DNA of 64,000 nt from Pectinophora gossypiella (lineage: Eukaryota > Arthropoda > Insecta > Lepidoptera > Gelechiidae). Both the position numbers and the translations under genes were made by a program. The notes beneath the pieces were generated by a model, which was not told the origin of the DNA, ran no database searches, and was given only the letters and a program-made list of their open reading frames with translations. This document shows, one piece after another, positions 24,501 to 39,500 of this stretch. The first letter of the stretch is position 1, and each line of letters opens with the position of its first letter. Where the stretch lies: assembly GCF_024362695.1 (NCBI RefSeq), contig NC_065425.1, positions 6,949,001 to 7,013,000 of the forward strand. Reading direction: 5' to 3'.

Positions 24501-27500
24501 GAAACCCACATTCCCGAGAAATGCATTTTCGGAAGTATGTAACCTAAACTGTATTGGCCTGTATTCCTCCCCGTGGGTTGGAAGGTCAGACAGACAGTCG
24601 CTTCTGTAAAAAACCGGACCTGTCAAATCTTCAGGTTAGGTAAGCGGACCCTGTGAAAGAAAAACCGTGATAATGCTAGGAGGATGATGTCACGATGTGT
24701 ATGGTTGCGTGAATGTTTGTACAATCATGAGCAATATAATGTACCCACTTTAGGACTCTGTCGCACTAACATATTTGTCATTTAGTGAGACTTACTGTTC
24801 AATTTGTCAAAAAAGTTAATGTGACATGGTACCAAAGTGTATACATATTAATGCTCGTGACCGTGTGTATGAGGTACTGACCAATTGCTGCGTGATGTAG
24901 TTGGTGGAGGCTCCGTTGGCGTATGCGGTCTGCACGAGACCGAGCGCGAGGCTGGGCGCCGCGCATGACTTGAGCAGCTCGGTGATGTACGACGCTAGCA
25001 GCGTCGCGATGCGGTCGCCATCCAACATGTGCATTCTGTTACTGAAATATCCATTTCGGAGTTATGTTCCATACCTTGATGAGGGGAAACCTATGCCCGG
25101 CAGTGGACGTGTATAGGCTATTCTTCTTCTTCTATCGGGTGGCTTGTGCAACCCTTGTGTCAGACTTATTATTCAGCTGCCAAAGGCCCCTGACATGGCT
25201 CATGTAATGACTACTCACTCACATCAGTAAATAGTAACCGGGAGCAACGGCTTAAGGTGCCTTCCGAAGCACGGATCATATTATTTCGGTCAATCAGGCT
25301 ATTTGTGTTTGGGAAGGACAGACATGTTCTCTTTTTTTTTAACTCAAATTGAAATAGTATTATGGAAATACCTCAAGAGCAAAAGAAAAAACGATTTTAT
25401 AATAAAAATAATAAATAAATAAATTTTTTCTCACTAATAATTTAAAAACCCCTATAACTAAAACCCTTGCTGGAGTGGAATCACCCCATAATTATAAATG
25501 TTTGGTGTCAGGCAAAGTTGCGCGTTTCAATATTTCTATTGTTTGTCTAAAATTACGAGTTTAATTACCATATTTTGTATACCATCTCCCTCTCTTATCC
25601 CGACTTTAGCAGTTATAGTGAGAAGCTCCAGAATAGGAAAGTTTTCTCAGTCGATTAAAAAAATAATTATCAAGAAGTCTGTACTAACTTGTCATCGAGG
25701 TAGTAATACACGATCCTGTCGCCGTCACCGTCGAGGGAGGCCACCCGCTGGAAGGGCACATGCTCCACACCCACCGGTGGCTTCTGGGACACCTTCACGA
25801 AGTCTGCGCCACACTGCAATGGATAGCATTGTTCAGATCACTGTAGTGTGAGGCAGCCCTTATCTTAAAGTATTGAGGGATTTTCCAGGCTACGTTCAAG
25901 CACAGAACGTCTAATGACGTTCCGATTCCAAGGTGTCATACTATCTATTATGAACCATCAATGACCCATGGTCTCTGCCCGTGAAAGGGTTAACCTTCTA
26001 ATTTAATGAATAACAGATATATGTATCTTGTTATTTTTGGGGTATAAATGATGACCCTTTTTATTTCATCCACGCACGATTACATCTTCCAACCATTATT
26101 ATTCTGATCATCTATAGGTAGCAAAGTAATTCTATACGTGGTCCAAATATCAAGCAACAATTATTTTTCTATAATACAATATGCTTCTGCCATTAAATTT
26201 TATTATGTACCCGAGTAATGAGAAAATAGGTAATTATCACGTTAAAGCTGTACAACGCCATCTATATTGTTTTTGGTGAATGTAGCCTAGACAGTTCCTC
26301 TTTAGAACAACAATTGTGTAAACCAATGAAAGAGCCAATATAAAGCATACATACAATCGTTATGTAATACCCTATATTGTACAGCTATGAACCATATACC
26401 GACAGAAGTAATAATAAAAATAGCGCTGAAGGCGTAAAACCACCGACTCCGCCGCTTTTGATAATCAATATCAAGTCAATTATATCGAGGGATTCCACCA
26501 ATTGGCGCAGCGATGTTATCTACGTTGATAGACATCGTACGGCTATTGGTCGAAACCATCGATATAATTCGCACCAAGCGCGACGGGACTTCTGCGCCGC
26601 AGGAGCTGAAGTTTATCCTGCCGGGTTCTGATTCACTCACGTTCAAATTGAGCTTGCCGCCGTTCCCGCCGAGGTTGAACAACACTAGGTCGAGCTCTCC
26701 GTCGAGAGTCTTCTTGATGATGTTCAGTTTCTTCCCCCCCACGCCGTTGGCGCCGTCCACGTGCAGCGTCGTGCTGTACTTGCCGTACACGGGTAGGGTC
26801 TGGCGGATCCTCTTGAATGCTCCCACTATCTTCTCGTAGTAGCCTGGTGTCATAGAATAAGGAATAATACTACGTACAGAAGGAGAGGAAGGGGTAGACC
26901 AAGGAGAACATTTATGAAACAAAAGAGAAGGTGCAAGTCGTGTCGTATCAGAAGGTGAAGGATTTGGCGGAGAGAAGAGAGGAATGGCGACACGTGTCCA
27001 CCGACAAGAGAGCTCTTAAATATTAAGAGAGATAGAACGGCAACTCTCCGGTCCCCAGCAGTTTACCTCCTCCCCCCCACCCGTGGTTTTACTTTGTTCT
27101 TCAATCGACGGAAAATTCCATATTATATTATATTAACTCAGTAATCAATACGGTATCACTAACACCCACTATACAGGGTAACGAAACGAAAATTTTGAAG
27201 GATGATTAAGGTCATGATTCTGAGTTGATAACAAGCAGAATTTTCCTACGCAAAAGTATGGAAAGGTTAGTAAAAAAAAAAATTTTTTCATGAATTTTCC
27301 GACAGGAAAATCCACTTGATATCAACTCAGAATCATGGTCTGAATTCCCTTCAGTTTGTTACGATGTCACTAACACTTTATCTTCTTGTATGACTACTCG
27401 TATGACATCGTAACAAATACAGAGATGGTTCAGCTCATTATTCTGAGTTAATATCAAGTGGAATTTGCTATCGCAAAAGTATAGAATTGAAAATAATTTA

Positions 27501-30500
27501 AAAAAACAAAAAAAAAATACATTAATTTTGCGACGGAAAATTCCGCTTGATATCAACTCAGAATCGTGAGCTGAATCATTCCCCGGAGTATTCGGCACGG
27601 TGCCGGTGTCACTAACACCCTGAATGTTAGTTACTCCATGCCAGCAGTGTACCTTCTTCAGTGGGCGTCCCGTAAGTGTTGTCGTTGCGACACTTGACGC
27701 AGTAGTGCAGCATGGGCGTGGTCACGATGCCGAACTCCCTGGCCGTCCCCTTCAGCGCCATCACGCCGTGCACTGCCGCGGCCGCTAGCCGGGGGCTCGT
27801 ATATCTGATGGCATTCAAATTGTATTTTGTTAAGGGCATTATCAGCTTTCATAATCTTAACTGTCCCAAATGCTCGCATGCTTCCGTGAGTATGTTAGCC
27901 GTATTCCTCTTGGATGGGAGGAATCTCCCGTCTTCTGTATTTCCGAATGCATACTATAGGTAACCCGGAGGGAAACCATTGCCCTATTTTTCCCTAAAAA
28001 AGTAGCATGGAAAATGCTGCACCGACAAAAGCGTGGCTCTTAAATGATGATGATGACTATAACCCCAGTGCTTTCAAGGCCTGAGGGAACACGCACCTTC
28101 TGGGCGAGCTCGCTCCATCTTAGACCTCGTCAATGTCTTCGGGTAAATCTGGGGCCAAGAGCAAACCCATCAAATTATTGTGGTCAGCCCTGGAGTTCGC
28201 TCATCACAGCGGCGAGTGGTATGTATAAATTTCCCCGCTAATTATATACTTATATTTTCGTAAATAAGACAAAACGAATGAGGTTGATTTTTGATCGTCT
28301 CAGACTAGCTTCTAGATTAGCATTTTATAATTTATCTTTGACCCATCTACTGTATTATAAGAACTAATCAGTCGTGTTCATGATTTTAATGATTTAGTAT
28401 CATAAAACAGTTTGAGCGGCGTTGTGCAACGGTACGAGGCGTGGCGGTATTCAGTTAAACCTTATCGCAGTTCCAACAAGTTGTGGTGATCGAGTGAATT
28501 TATGTACAGATAATCTATCGATTTGGTATATTTTACCAATGGTTAGTTTTCACTGTCAGGATAAAATATAAATGACACAAACACAAATGCATTCACACTC
28601 GCATGCACTCTCTCAAACACGCACACACCCACACACTATTTCTCTCTCACACATGCACACACACATACACCCACATTCTCTTTCACACACACACACCCAC
28701 ACTCTCTCTCTCATACACACACCCACACTCTCTCTCTCTCATACACACACCCACACTCTCTCTCACACGCACAACGAGTGTGTGTAATTACACTTAAGCG
28801 AGTATACTAAAAATAAAATTTGGATGTGTCATATCTATTTTAATTAACTTGACATCTAAGGAGTTGTAGCTCTGCCTACGCTAATATAAATTACTACCGT
28901 GAATATATTTATGTCAGTAAAAATAAAAGTAATTTACCTCGTATCCATTCCGATGAAGACGCTCGCTTTGAGTCCCATATCAGCGTTCACTTCCTTAATA
29001 ATCTGTCCCGTCGTTGATTCTAAGTCATTGTCACTGAAAAGAAAACAATTAAGAAAATAATCATATTCTATAATTAAAATCATCTACAATTATACTTACA
29101 TATATTCTACAATTATATATTTAAAATCATCTTCCTCCTACCCCTATCCCACTCTACTCTACATGTTGTGGGGTCGACACAACATGTAAACCTCTCCCAC
29201 AAAAAATAATAATTAAAAAATATACAATTTTTTTTATATAAAGTGTGTGTACCAAGGGAGTAAGTAGAGTGTGCTGCGCACACTGGGTATGAGTAGGATG
29301 TCATAGGTCAGTGTTTGTACGTGTACGCACGCGTTGCATTCGTACAGAACCTCATCCAAAGTGCGATCGGTCTAAGAGGGAGAGAGTATAAGTTACACAC
29401 CTGACATTAGCGAGTCTGGTGGCAATCTCCTCCCAGCTCTGTTCCAGCATCTCGCCGTCGGGGTCGATCAGCTTCACGCCATTATCAGGCTCCAGGTTAT
29501 GCGACGCTGTGATCATCATGCCTATTGTGCGACCTGCGAAAAATATTTTTTTTTTCATTGACGCACTCCGGTTCAGAGTAAATCGTCTGATCGTACTAAA
29601 ACTTTTTTAAGAAAATCCCTAAATAGATCAATGCACGGTCACGAGCATTAATATGTATACACTTTGGTACCATGTCACATTAACTTTTTTGACAAATTGA
29701 ACTGTAAGTCACACTAAATGTCAAATATGTTAGTGCGACAGAGTCCTAAAGTACATTACATTGCTCATGACTGTACATCGATCGAGGCCTTTTGTTGCAA
29801 CTATTATACAGGGTGTTAGCGACACCGTAGCGAAAACTTTAAAAGGATAATTCAGACCATGATTCTGGGCTGATACCAAGTGGAATTTTGTACTGCAAAA
29901 GTATAGAATTGATAATAATTAAGAAAACACAAAAAAATACGATATTAACTCGGAATAATGAGCTGAATATATTCAGTACGGTGTCACGAACATCCAGTAG
30001 ATATTATAGCTTTTATAAGAGTCTCACCATTCTTGCAACGGGATCGGATGACAGCCAGCAGGCCCATGCGGTACACGACATGCTCCAATAGACTCGCTCT
30101 GAAAAGATAACATAGTATTTGTAATTTATTATTTTACACTACAAAAACTCGGTCCCGGAATGAGGATAAAAATTAGCTCAAATGTAGGCGGCAACACTGT
30201 TGAGTGTTCTTACATTTTGACAGTTCTCCATACTGTCTGTGTGTAAATGTGGAGCAACGTGGAGTGTATCCCGTCTGAAGGATGAGTTACAAAAAAAAGC
30301 AGCCAGTTGGATAAAGGCAGTTTTTTACCGACTTCAAAAAAGGAGGAGGTTCTCAATTCGACCGTATATTTTTTTTTTCTTGAAAAAAAATTTTTTTTTG
30401 GTTGAATGCAATAAATAATTGAGTACTGAGTATTCTAGGTTTTCGCCTTTCCAATCATAAAGTTACAGTGTAATAATATAACCAAAACAATATGCTTGTT

Positions 30501-33500
30501 TATTTAAATAGTATAGGAAACTGTCAAAATTTAAGAACACTCAATAGTAGAGACTTTATCCTTATTCTCCAGGTACCATGTGTATTGAGATAAACTTATA
30601 CCCCTTAAAACGAAGCAGAATTAGTGACATATCTGTCGTCTCTTTCGTACTAAGCTGTATACCGTTAGTGCGAAAGAGACGCATCTCTCACGAAGCAGCG
30701 TGGTATATGATTCGTACTCTAATTATCAAACAGACTTGTATCCCAGAGAAACGTGTATGCACAGATATCGTCTGAAGTTCAAGGTCGGGTATCAAATAAT
30801 TTTATTCCTTTTAACAGATCTAAATTAGGAACGATACCGTCTGCAAGATCCAAAGATAAATATAACTTCAAAAACGGTCCGTTTATATCTTTTTGTTCGT
30901 AGATTGCTATGTTATTGGAACAAAATCTCAACAGTGATTCTTAAGACAGTTTGACACTGATAGAGGAATAACAGACGTTTAAGTAAATCCATCACACACA
31001 TTAAAAGATAACAAATTCATACAAAACATTAGACGTAATACTTTGCTTATCTTTCGTACTAAAACAAATAATATTAACAATCAAGGGCGATTGATACTAC
31101 GTGCCTATTTCCTTTATCACTGTTTTATCGACTGCGCCAATTTTTAGTAAATGGGAATTATACTGCTGTTTAACAAGTGCCAAAGGCTAACCCACATTGT
31201 TAAAGGAAGCGGGAAAATCAAGCTCTTCTACTTACTATAGAATAGTGCGTATACGTTCACAGCAAACGCGCACTTGTAGATATACGCCAATGTGAAGGCT
31301 CTATCACATTACTTGAATCATCGGCCACGATGCACGATGCGTCGGGTAGGGCCATAAATGTATGGCCCAACCCGCCCGAAATATTGTTTCACTGACCGAT
31401 CCCGACGCATCCTGGCCGATGAAATTAAATCGTGTAATATAATAGTGCCTTACACGGGGTTTTGTTTGTTCTGCCTAGCACGTCGCAAAATAAATCGATT
31501 CGAACGTAAACCCATAAAAGGAAACTTGCTGAGAACCAAATAGGACTAAGTATAGTTTCCAGACACTGGTTATAGACGCAATAACATCGAAACTTTCGGA
31601 AAGAAGCTAATGGTGCCGATTCGGGCAACTACCAAATTCATTTTAACTTAATTTAACAGGACTAAAACTAGCTCCATCTCTTTCTTGTACCTATTGTAAG
31701 TGAAGGGCAGCACTAAAATAAGGTTAAATATTTTATATCCATCAGAACAGGCATGATTAGTGAAGTAAAATATGTTGTGCAGTGCGGCGGCGTCTACTTA
31801 TTTTAAAACGTACTTCGAACAATAAGAACACAAAAAACGAAACAAAATAAACACGTTTCTAAGTCACCACATGTTCCTCAAAGTATTCAAATACTTTTAA
31901 AGTATGCATTGATTTAAAAGATGTGTTGCTGTTGCAACTTCTTTCAATTTCCTCTCGTCAGCCTTTGCGAAATGACGTAGATTCTTAGAGACGATAATTA
32001 CGTTGAATAAATGATTCTGATTTCCATGAATTTACTTTTTAAACGTATCGAATTTTCTTCACTTCTCCGTGTAGTTGCCCAACATTCCGGATACACACAT
32101 AATGTGTTAACCGTGTCAACCGCGCGCCTCGTTTTTAGATGTGTCTTGTTGTTTCGCAGGGCCAATTATAATATTTTATTTTATTATTTCTGTAACCCAA
32201 ATTCTTATATTTCTTTGGATAATGCTCTTGATAAAATTCGCGATAGAGTTAAGCTCTTAAATGCGACTTACTAAAACAAAGGATCTTCGAATGACTCATC
32301 GTATTCGCTTAAAATCTTCGTTTTACACTACGATAATATATAATACCTACTTACTAACTTGCATTAACCAATGCAGCATTAATCTATCTTGCATTCTATT
32401 TTAATATCAATTAATTTTATTCTAGTCATGATCACAGCCCGGACACTTCATACAAACAACCCCGTTTTACACAGACACTACACATTGACATTATCGACCC
32501 GCGCAACTGTGTGTGTGACGTCTGAGGGCTGCCAATCACAATACCTAATTTAACCGTCATTACCATAGGTAACAACGGTCTGCGCGAAATCTAAACTATG
32601 TTCCGGGGGGGTTTGGGAGGGTGTTTAAACGTAGCTTAGTATTCTATGTCATGATTCACTGATGTAGCTGTATTATGCTAAAGATACCTCCTACCTCGTA
32701 GAAACAATTTTAACGTCTCACCGTGCGAAGCTTTTACGACTACACCTATATTCCTAGACCCATTTTCTTTATAGTTCCAATGACTTTTTATTTTTAAGAA
32801 AACCTCGTCGCCTTTATAAATAACGTGTCTTATCGTAAATATCTATGCGGTTATTGAACCTTTACGGGCATACCTATTCGTACGTTTATCGCGTCCGCGG
32901 TCGTTCCAGTAACCTTTCAAAAATCATTTCGATCGTGATCGTGAAATATCGTGAAATAACGCTATTTTTGTGTCTCATGCCGCGTTCACACGAGGTGTTT
33001 CGTTCATAATAACTTCGAGACACAAATATAGACCAGACGGTAGCCAGATACGGTCACGAGCATTAACATGTATACATTTTGGTACCATGTCACATTAACT
33101 TTTTGACAAATTGAACTGTAAGTCTCACTAAATGCCAAATATGTTAGTGCGACAGAGTCCTAAAGTGGGTACATTATATTGCTCATGTCATGACTGTACA
33201 TGAAACCACGGTGCGTATCTAGTATCTACACATCATGTCGTTATTCTTCTTATCTAGCCCATTTGATCGCACAAACCATTGATGTATAACTAAAATTTTA
33301 CTATAGTAACACAAATGATCAATGAGTTATTAATTTACCTTAAATGCAATTTTCACTAACACAGTTGGCTCGACCATTATAGATGGCGATACGGCTCACA
33401 ACCTACCACGTAAGTCTAATAGAAAACTCGGTGAGGTATGGGTACTTAGTTCATCTTACAACGGAATGTACGTCTGACTACCCCATATGGCATATAGTCG

Positions 33501-36500
33501 TGAGCTTACGTTATGTTGTTGAACCCACTGCTGGGCAAAGGCCTCCCCTTGATTCCTCCACTGTTTTCGACTCTCGGCATTATCAGATTTCTATCGTAGA
33601 TTTAGACTCTCGCCTGTTCTAATGATAGCTTACAAAATCGCACTCCAGAGGGGACTTTGTACATGAGTGCATAACATACTACTTGGGGGTTAAAAAGACC
33701 ATATTGAAGCAATTCATTTAAAAAAGGAATATTGCTAATTGACATTCGTTTGCATTGCGCACTTACTTGTGTTTGTTATGTGGCCTTTTTAATGAACTCA
33801 TGTACAAAGTCATTCGTCATAATAAACCATATCAATCGAGTCTACGAACCTTCTGCCCACAAGGCAATCAGATCCGTCCCATATTTCACCATCTTTACGT
33901 ATTACGCCTTTTCCGGAACGGGCAGTCCGTACTAATAATATAAATGCCAAAGCAACTTTGTCTAACACACATATCGGTTAAGCGGTGGAAGCATGAAAAA
34001 GGTTATAACTTTCAGGGTTATTTTTTGGACTTACGCTCAACCGAATACTTGGTACGGAGATAGTTTGAGACCTATTACAGAACATAGGATATTTAAATCC
34101 CGGATCGCCATTTATTTGAGGGATGAAAACAGGAGTAGAAATAAAAATTGTACCGCGTTCTTTGTAAAATTTCTTATGTGAACTTTGTTTGTTATCTGAA
34201 CCGATTATGAGCATTATTTCACCAGCAAAAAGCTACATTATTGCTGAGTGACATAGTGAAGACCACGTAAGCGTCACCATTTTTACCTAGATTGAAACCA
34301 GCTTGTCAATTGCGTGGTTTTGTTAAAAAGTTCAAAAAGGCGCTTACGTTGTTTTACCCTAACCCTTTCGGGGTTTAACGACGTTATAGGTATTAATAAT
34401 ATTTTTTTTCTGCAGCCTACTTGATATCCAAAGGGTGGAAAAAGCCCTCCCCCTTCTCTTTCCATTTTTCGCGGTCCTGTGGGCACTCCGGGCAGTCCCT
34501 CCGGCAAGTATCCAAGTCGTCACGCCATCTCTTTCGAGGTCTACCACGTCGTCTGTACCCGTCATGAGACACCCAACCCCCAAGGACCTTTTTTTTATCT
34601 CTGTCTTGAGCATCTTCTGCCAGGTATTTCCGAAGACGTCTCTCCACCGTCATCGTGATCTGTCTTTACGTCGACGACCAGTCTTTATTAATAAATAAAT
34701 ACAGAAGTCCACGTGACCGGTGTCGCGGGCGATAAGCTAGTATTCTATAAAGGTGACCGTCTGTCGCCCCAGATATATTACGACAGTCCGGTATTTAGCT
34801 AGTTGGGAAGTGGGAATCAGGTCAAAACGCCGGGCCCAATGCGACTATCATTTTACCTTAATGTGCTGCCGTATATCATTTTTAAAAGGAAATGTGACGT
34901 AAATTGCTCGGTTAACATACCTGTCCTATATATGAATATTGTACAGTTCACAAATATGCATAGTTTGGGATTAAAAGGAAAGTTAATGGAAGTAGCATTA
35001 GCTTTCCTTGACAGTTTAACTTTTTCTATCGTGTGGGTTGTGAGGTGGACTACAACCTCATCAACCCTGGTGTCAGGGTTATTATTGAACCGCCAAAAGC
35101 CCCTGACATGGATCATGTCACGATTACTCACATACATCAGTAAGTAGTAACCGGAACCAACGGCTTAACGTGCCTTCCGAAGCACGGATCATCTTACTAT
35201 CGGACAATCAGGTGATCAGCCTGTCATGTCCTGACCAAACTAGGGATCACAAAGTAATTTTTGTGGTATAATGTCTCCACCGGGATTGGCATCCGGGATC
35301 TCCGAATCCTGAGCCCAACGCTCAAACACTGGACCACGGAGGCCGTTTTAGTATTCCTGCTTTAATATTCCTGTGCTTTCCTGTGTAGGCATTACGGGCG
35401 TGAGTTTATGTACATTCATGAGCAATATAATGTATGGGTACTTTAGGATTCTGTCGCACTAACATATTTGACATTTAGTGAGACTTACAGTTCAATTCGT
35501 CAAAAACGTTAATGTGACATGGTACCAAAGTGTATACATATTAATGCTCATGACCGTATGTACGTGTCCTGTAACATTATATTAATGCCCCACAATAAAG
35601 TATTCATACAGAATTAAAGTTATTAAGTCACACAATGGGTTGACCTTATAAACAGTTTATAAAGAAATTCCTTTGAGAAACGTGCAGCCGTTTATAAAAC
35701 AGAATCTCAAGGTTTGAGATTATTGTTTTATGTAAGTCATATCATACTATTGCCATCCCGAGCATGTCATGAGAATCTACAAAGATTACGCCATCTATTC
35801 GGTATCATCTCGTAATGAACCCGGTATGAAAGAAACATTTAACTGTGTATTACAAATATTATAAAACATAAACAGCTATGAAATGGGATTTAAAATGGCG
35901 GGTGTACCTTGAATATGTTATAACTTTCCTCGAAAGGAGGTACGAATTTTTAAAGCATTTTTTTTTTTACGGAATAGTACAGTTTATCTAGGTATTTTTT
36001 GATATACATTTTGCCTGGATTCATTACGATACACCCGCCATTTTGACTCTCATGCTATGAAGACTTCCAATTGCTTTTATGATATTCCATCCTGCGTTGA
36101 GCACAATGCTCAACAACTGGACCACAGAGGCCGTTTGCCCAGCAGTGGGACTTGTACGTATAGTCTATTTATTATGTTATATTTATGATATTTCAGAGAT
36201 GATACGCAGGTGAACTCATCGTATCCTTTACCGTCAGTCCGATAGAGAAACAATTTGTGTATGCATGTATGTGGGATAATGAAATAACTCGGGATATTTT
36301 TTAAATGTCTTTACTCCTTTTGTACCTTATATTAGAGGAGTTCGGTGGCGCAGCGGTAAACGCGCTCGGTCTGCGATTGTTGAAGTTAAGCGACTTTCGC
36401 AAAGGCCGGTCTTAGGATGGGTGACCACAAAAATAAGTTTTCATCTCGAACTCCTCCGTGCTTCGGAAGGCACGTTAAGCCGTTGGTCCTGGCTGCATTA

Positions 36501-39500
36501 GCAGTCGTTAATAACCACCAATCCGCACTGGCCCGCGTGGTGGTTTAGGGCCCGATCTCCCTATCCATCCTTGGGGAAGGCCCGTGTCCCAGCAGTGGGG
36601 ACGTTAATGGGCTGGTGATGATGACCTTATATTAAAACCAAAATCCTCCCACCCGACCGACATCGCACCAAAGACTCCCCTTTCTTACTTTTTAAAACTG
36701 CCTTACGTCCCATTCGTTAACCATTCTCCTTTCATACCATAAACAATCAAATTCCCATTCATTATCCTTACATAGCATTCTCACTTTCCTACATGTATGG
36801 TTAAAGGTCATGTCATAATTCACTCGTGTTAATTCAGTGAAGGTGTTCGTCATTAGTGCTCAGTTATTTTAATTATCGTTACGACACAGTTATCCAAATG
36901 CGTTAATAAATGCGAATATTTCAAATGGCGAGGAACGAACGGACATGATAACGTAACTTAGCATGTTAATGTTATTTTCACTAACGCAGTTGGCCCGACC
37001 ATTATAGCCGGCGATACGTTTCACCATCTATCACGTCTAATAGAAAGCTCAGTGAAGCGTGGGCATTTAGTTCATCTTGAGAACGCTGGACAACCAATCT
37101 TCTTCTATCGTGTGGGTTGTGAGGTGGAGTACCAACCTCATCAACCCTGGTGTCAGGGTTATTATTGAGCCGCCAAAGGCCCCTGACATGACTCATGTAA
37201 CGACTACTTACTTACATCAGTAAGTAGGTAGTAACCGGGATCAACGGCTTAACGTGCCTTCCGAAGCACGGATCATCTTACTTTAAACTCCTTTAATGTC
37301 CTAACCAAACTAGGGATCACAAAGTAATTTTTGTGATATGTCCCCACCGGGATTCGAACCCGGGGCCTCTGGCTCGTGAGACCAACCACTGGACCAGAGA
37401 AGCCGTTACCGCTGGACAACCAATGTCCATGAGCTTCTGTTGTGCTCAAACACGTCCATCAACTCGCAGTGGAGCAGCGTGGCAGAGTATGTTCCATGAA
37501 GTGACATAGGCAGAATAGCATAGAGGTAGAATATGCTCTGTGGAACACAGGACTATTTGGCGGGAACGGGACGGTTGCCTTCTTCATTGAATAATCTAAA
37601 TAATTAATACGAAGTGGTGTTTTGTGGTTAATGATCGTATTAAGTTAGTCGGAAAACATTTGCAATAGTGTTATTATATCGGAATATTTAGTAAACGACG
37701 TGTACCTATCTATTTTCGGTTCGTGCCAACAAGCCGCTTTATAGCTCGAAAGTTTATACGGACTTTTGAGTTAATTCGTTTGGGGTTCGGAGTAGGAGTC
37801 TGCTCCGATGGTTGGGGCTTAGGTTTCATCATTCATCGTCATCACCTTTCATCATTTCATTAATAATCATCAAGAAAAAAAAACCATAAGACATGACTGT
37901 ATGGGCATAGTTCCCTTTGCCTTGCCCTTCGGGGAAAACCAAAACAAAAAAATAAACTCTATGGAACATAGTTTAACTTTGCGGCTCTGTCTATCCCAAC
38001 AAGGAGAACGGGTGTGAGTTTATGTATAGGTCACTGATCTACTTACAAAGATATATGATAAGTACAACAGTTAGCTAGGTATATCCGTTCGAGATTTATC
38101 TGACTCGTTGCAAGTGCAATTTTAGTAGGAAAGACGCAATCATGACAATAAGGAAGTTACCTATAGGCCTGTATGCTGTTCTGTTACTGAGATAAAGATC
38201 TGAGGTACCTAAGAGACTTAGGTAAGTCTTTATAATAATTATCGCATGATATCCAATACTGTAACAACTCAAGAAATAGGTTTTATGACTTGTGATTATA
38301 CCTAGGTACAAAATGAAATAGTAATGTTTTCTCTGCCAACAAATAAAACGGTTATATTATTTGGAATCGATGAAGTTAATCAATAGAGGCGCAATACTCT
38401 TACTTCTCGTATCATAAAAGCATGACACGTTATAGAAATGACGACGCAGCTTTGAAACAATAAAGATTTCTAAGTGAACATGTACCTACCTGCCCCTTAA
38501 ACATGTGTATAGGTAAAGGGTGCAATATAGAAATAGTTACGCGCTTAGAAGCCTCTTTAGTCTCCTAGTAATGTAGTAATTACGAACTGTCTAACTTTCA
38601 TAACGCTTTCTCTCGAAACTACGTTATGAGTTGTTACAATTATTGGATATGGTGTGCGATGTGTAGGTAGAAAACCCTACTTTATCACATGCCAAAGAAA
38701 AGCGTTTTTCAATGTGTTTTTTGTTTCGTTTTGGTTCGCGTTTCGCCACAACCGCACTTCATATCAGTTGACCTTGCGACGTGTCCTAGGTCAGGCAGTT
38801 TTGACATAAGTGGTATCAGTTTCAAAATATATTAGGTCTCTTTATACTACCTGTCTATATTTCTGAAATCACGAAGCGCTAGGGATGAGTCAAAGATTAT
38901 CCATAGTTCGTTGTAAATACTTTTTTTTCCAATTTCGTTCTACTTGCGATCGGTCGTTCAACCATAAGTAGGTGTTTTAAGGTGTGGATATGTGGGCGTT
39001 TATAATTCTGTCCTCTTATGTTAAAAGAATGTTCTTTCGCTTGAGTCTGCTGCTGTTGTTACCAACATGTAGGAGTTGAGTAGCAAGTGGATTGACATGG
39101 TTCTCTAGTCTCGCTCGGTATTTGACTTTATGGTTCATTATTTCCTCCATTATGGTTGGAATTCCCAAGTAATCGTGAAGTTCTGACATTCTGGTAAACA
39201 AAGGTGGTTGTAAATACTTGACGCACTTTATCGAGTGTCAACACACCCCTACGTACATAGTACCGCATTTTATCGCATCAATCGATATCGTTATTACTAT
39301 TTCCATAACATTGTTATACAGTTGTCAATAGTTGTACAGCAACAGGATATTGATTGACGTTAAAGCGATATCACAGCACTACACAAAACATTTTCCGTGT
39401 AAATTCTTCTTATTAAGACCCACGCTCTTGTCGGTGTCGCATTCTCCGTTCTTGTCTATCAAAGGCCATTTCTTAGGCTTCCTTATAAGAGTAACTAGGT

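Noticed and set aside
26476..26640. Continuation of the exon 6 frame past residue 253
   Set aside because: A GTGAGT donor at 26640 and the in-phase exon 7 starting CGADF show that this part is intron.
28572..28797. Histidine/serine/threonine-rich small proteins
   Set aside because: These are translations of a CA/CT microsatellite.
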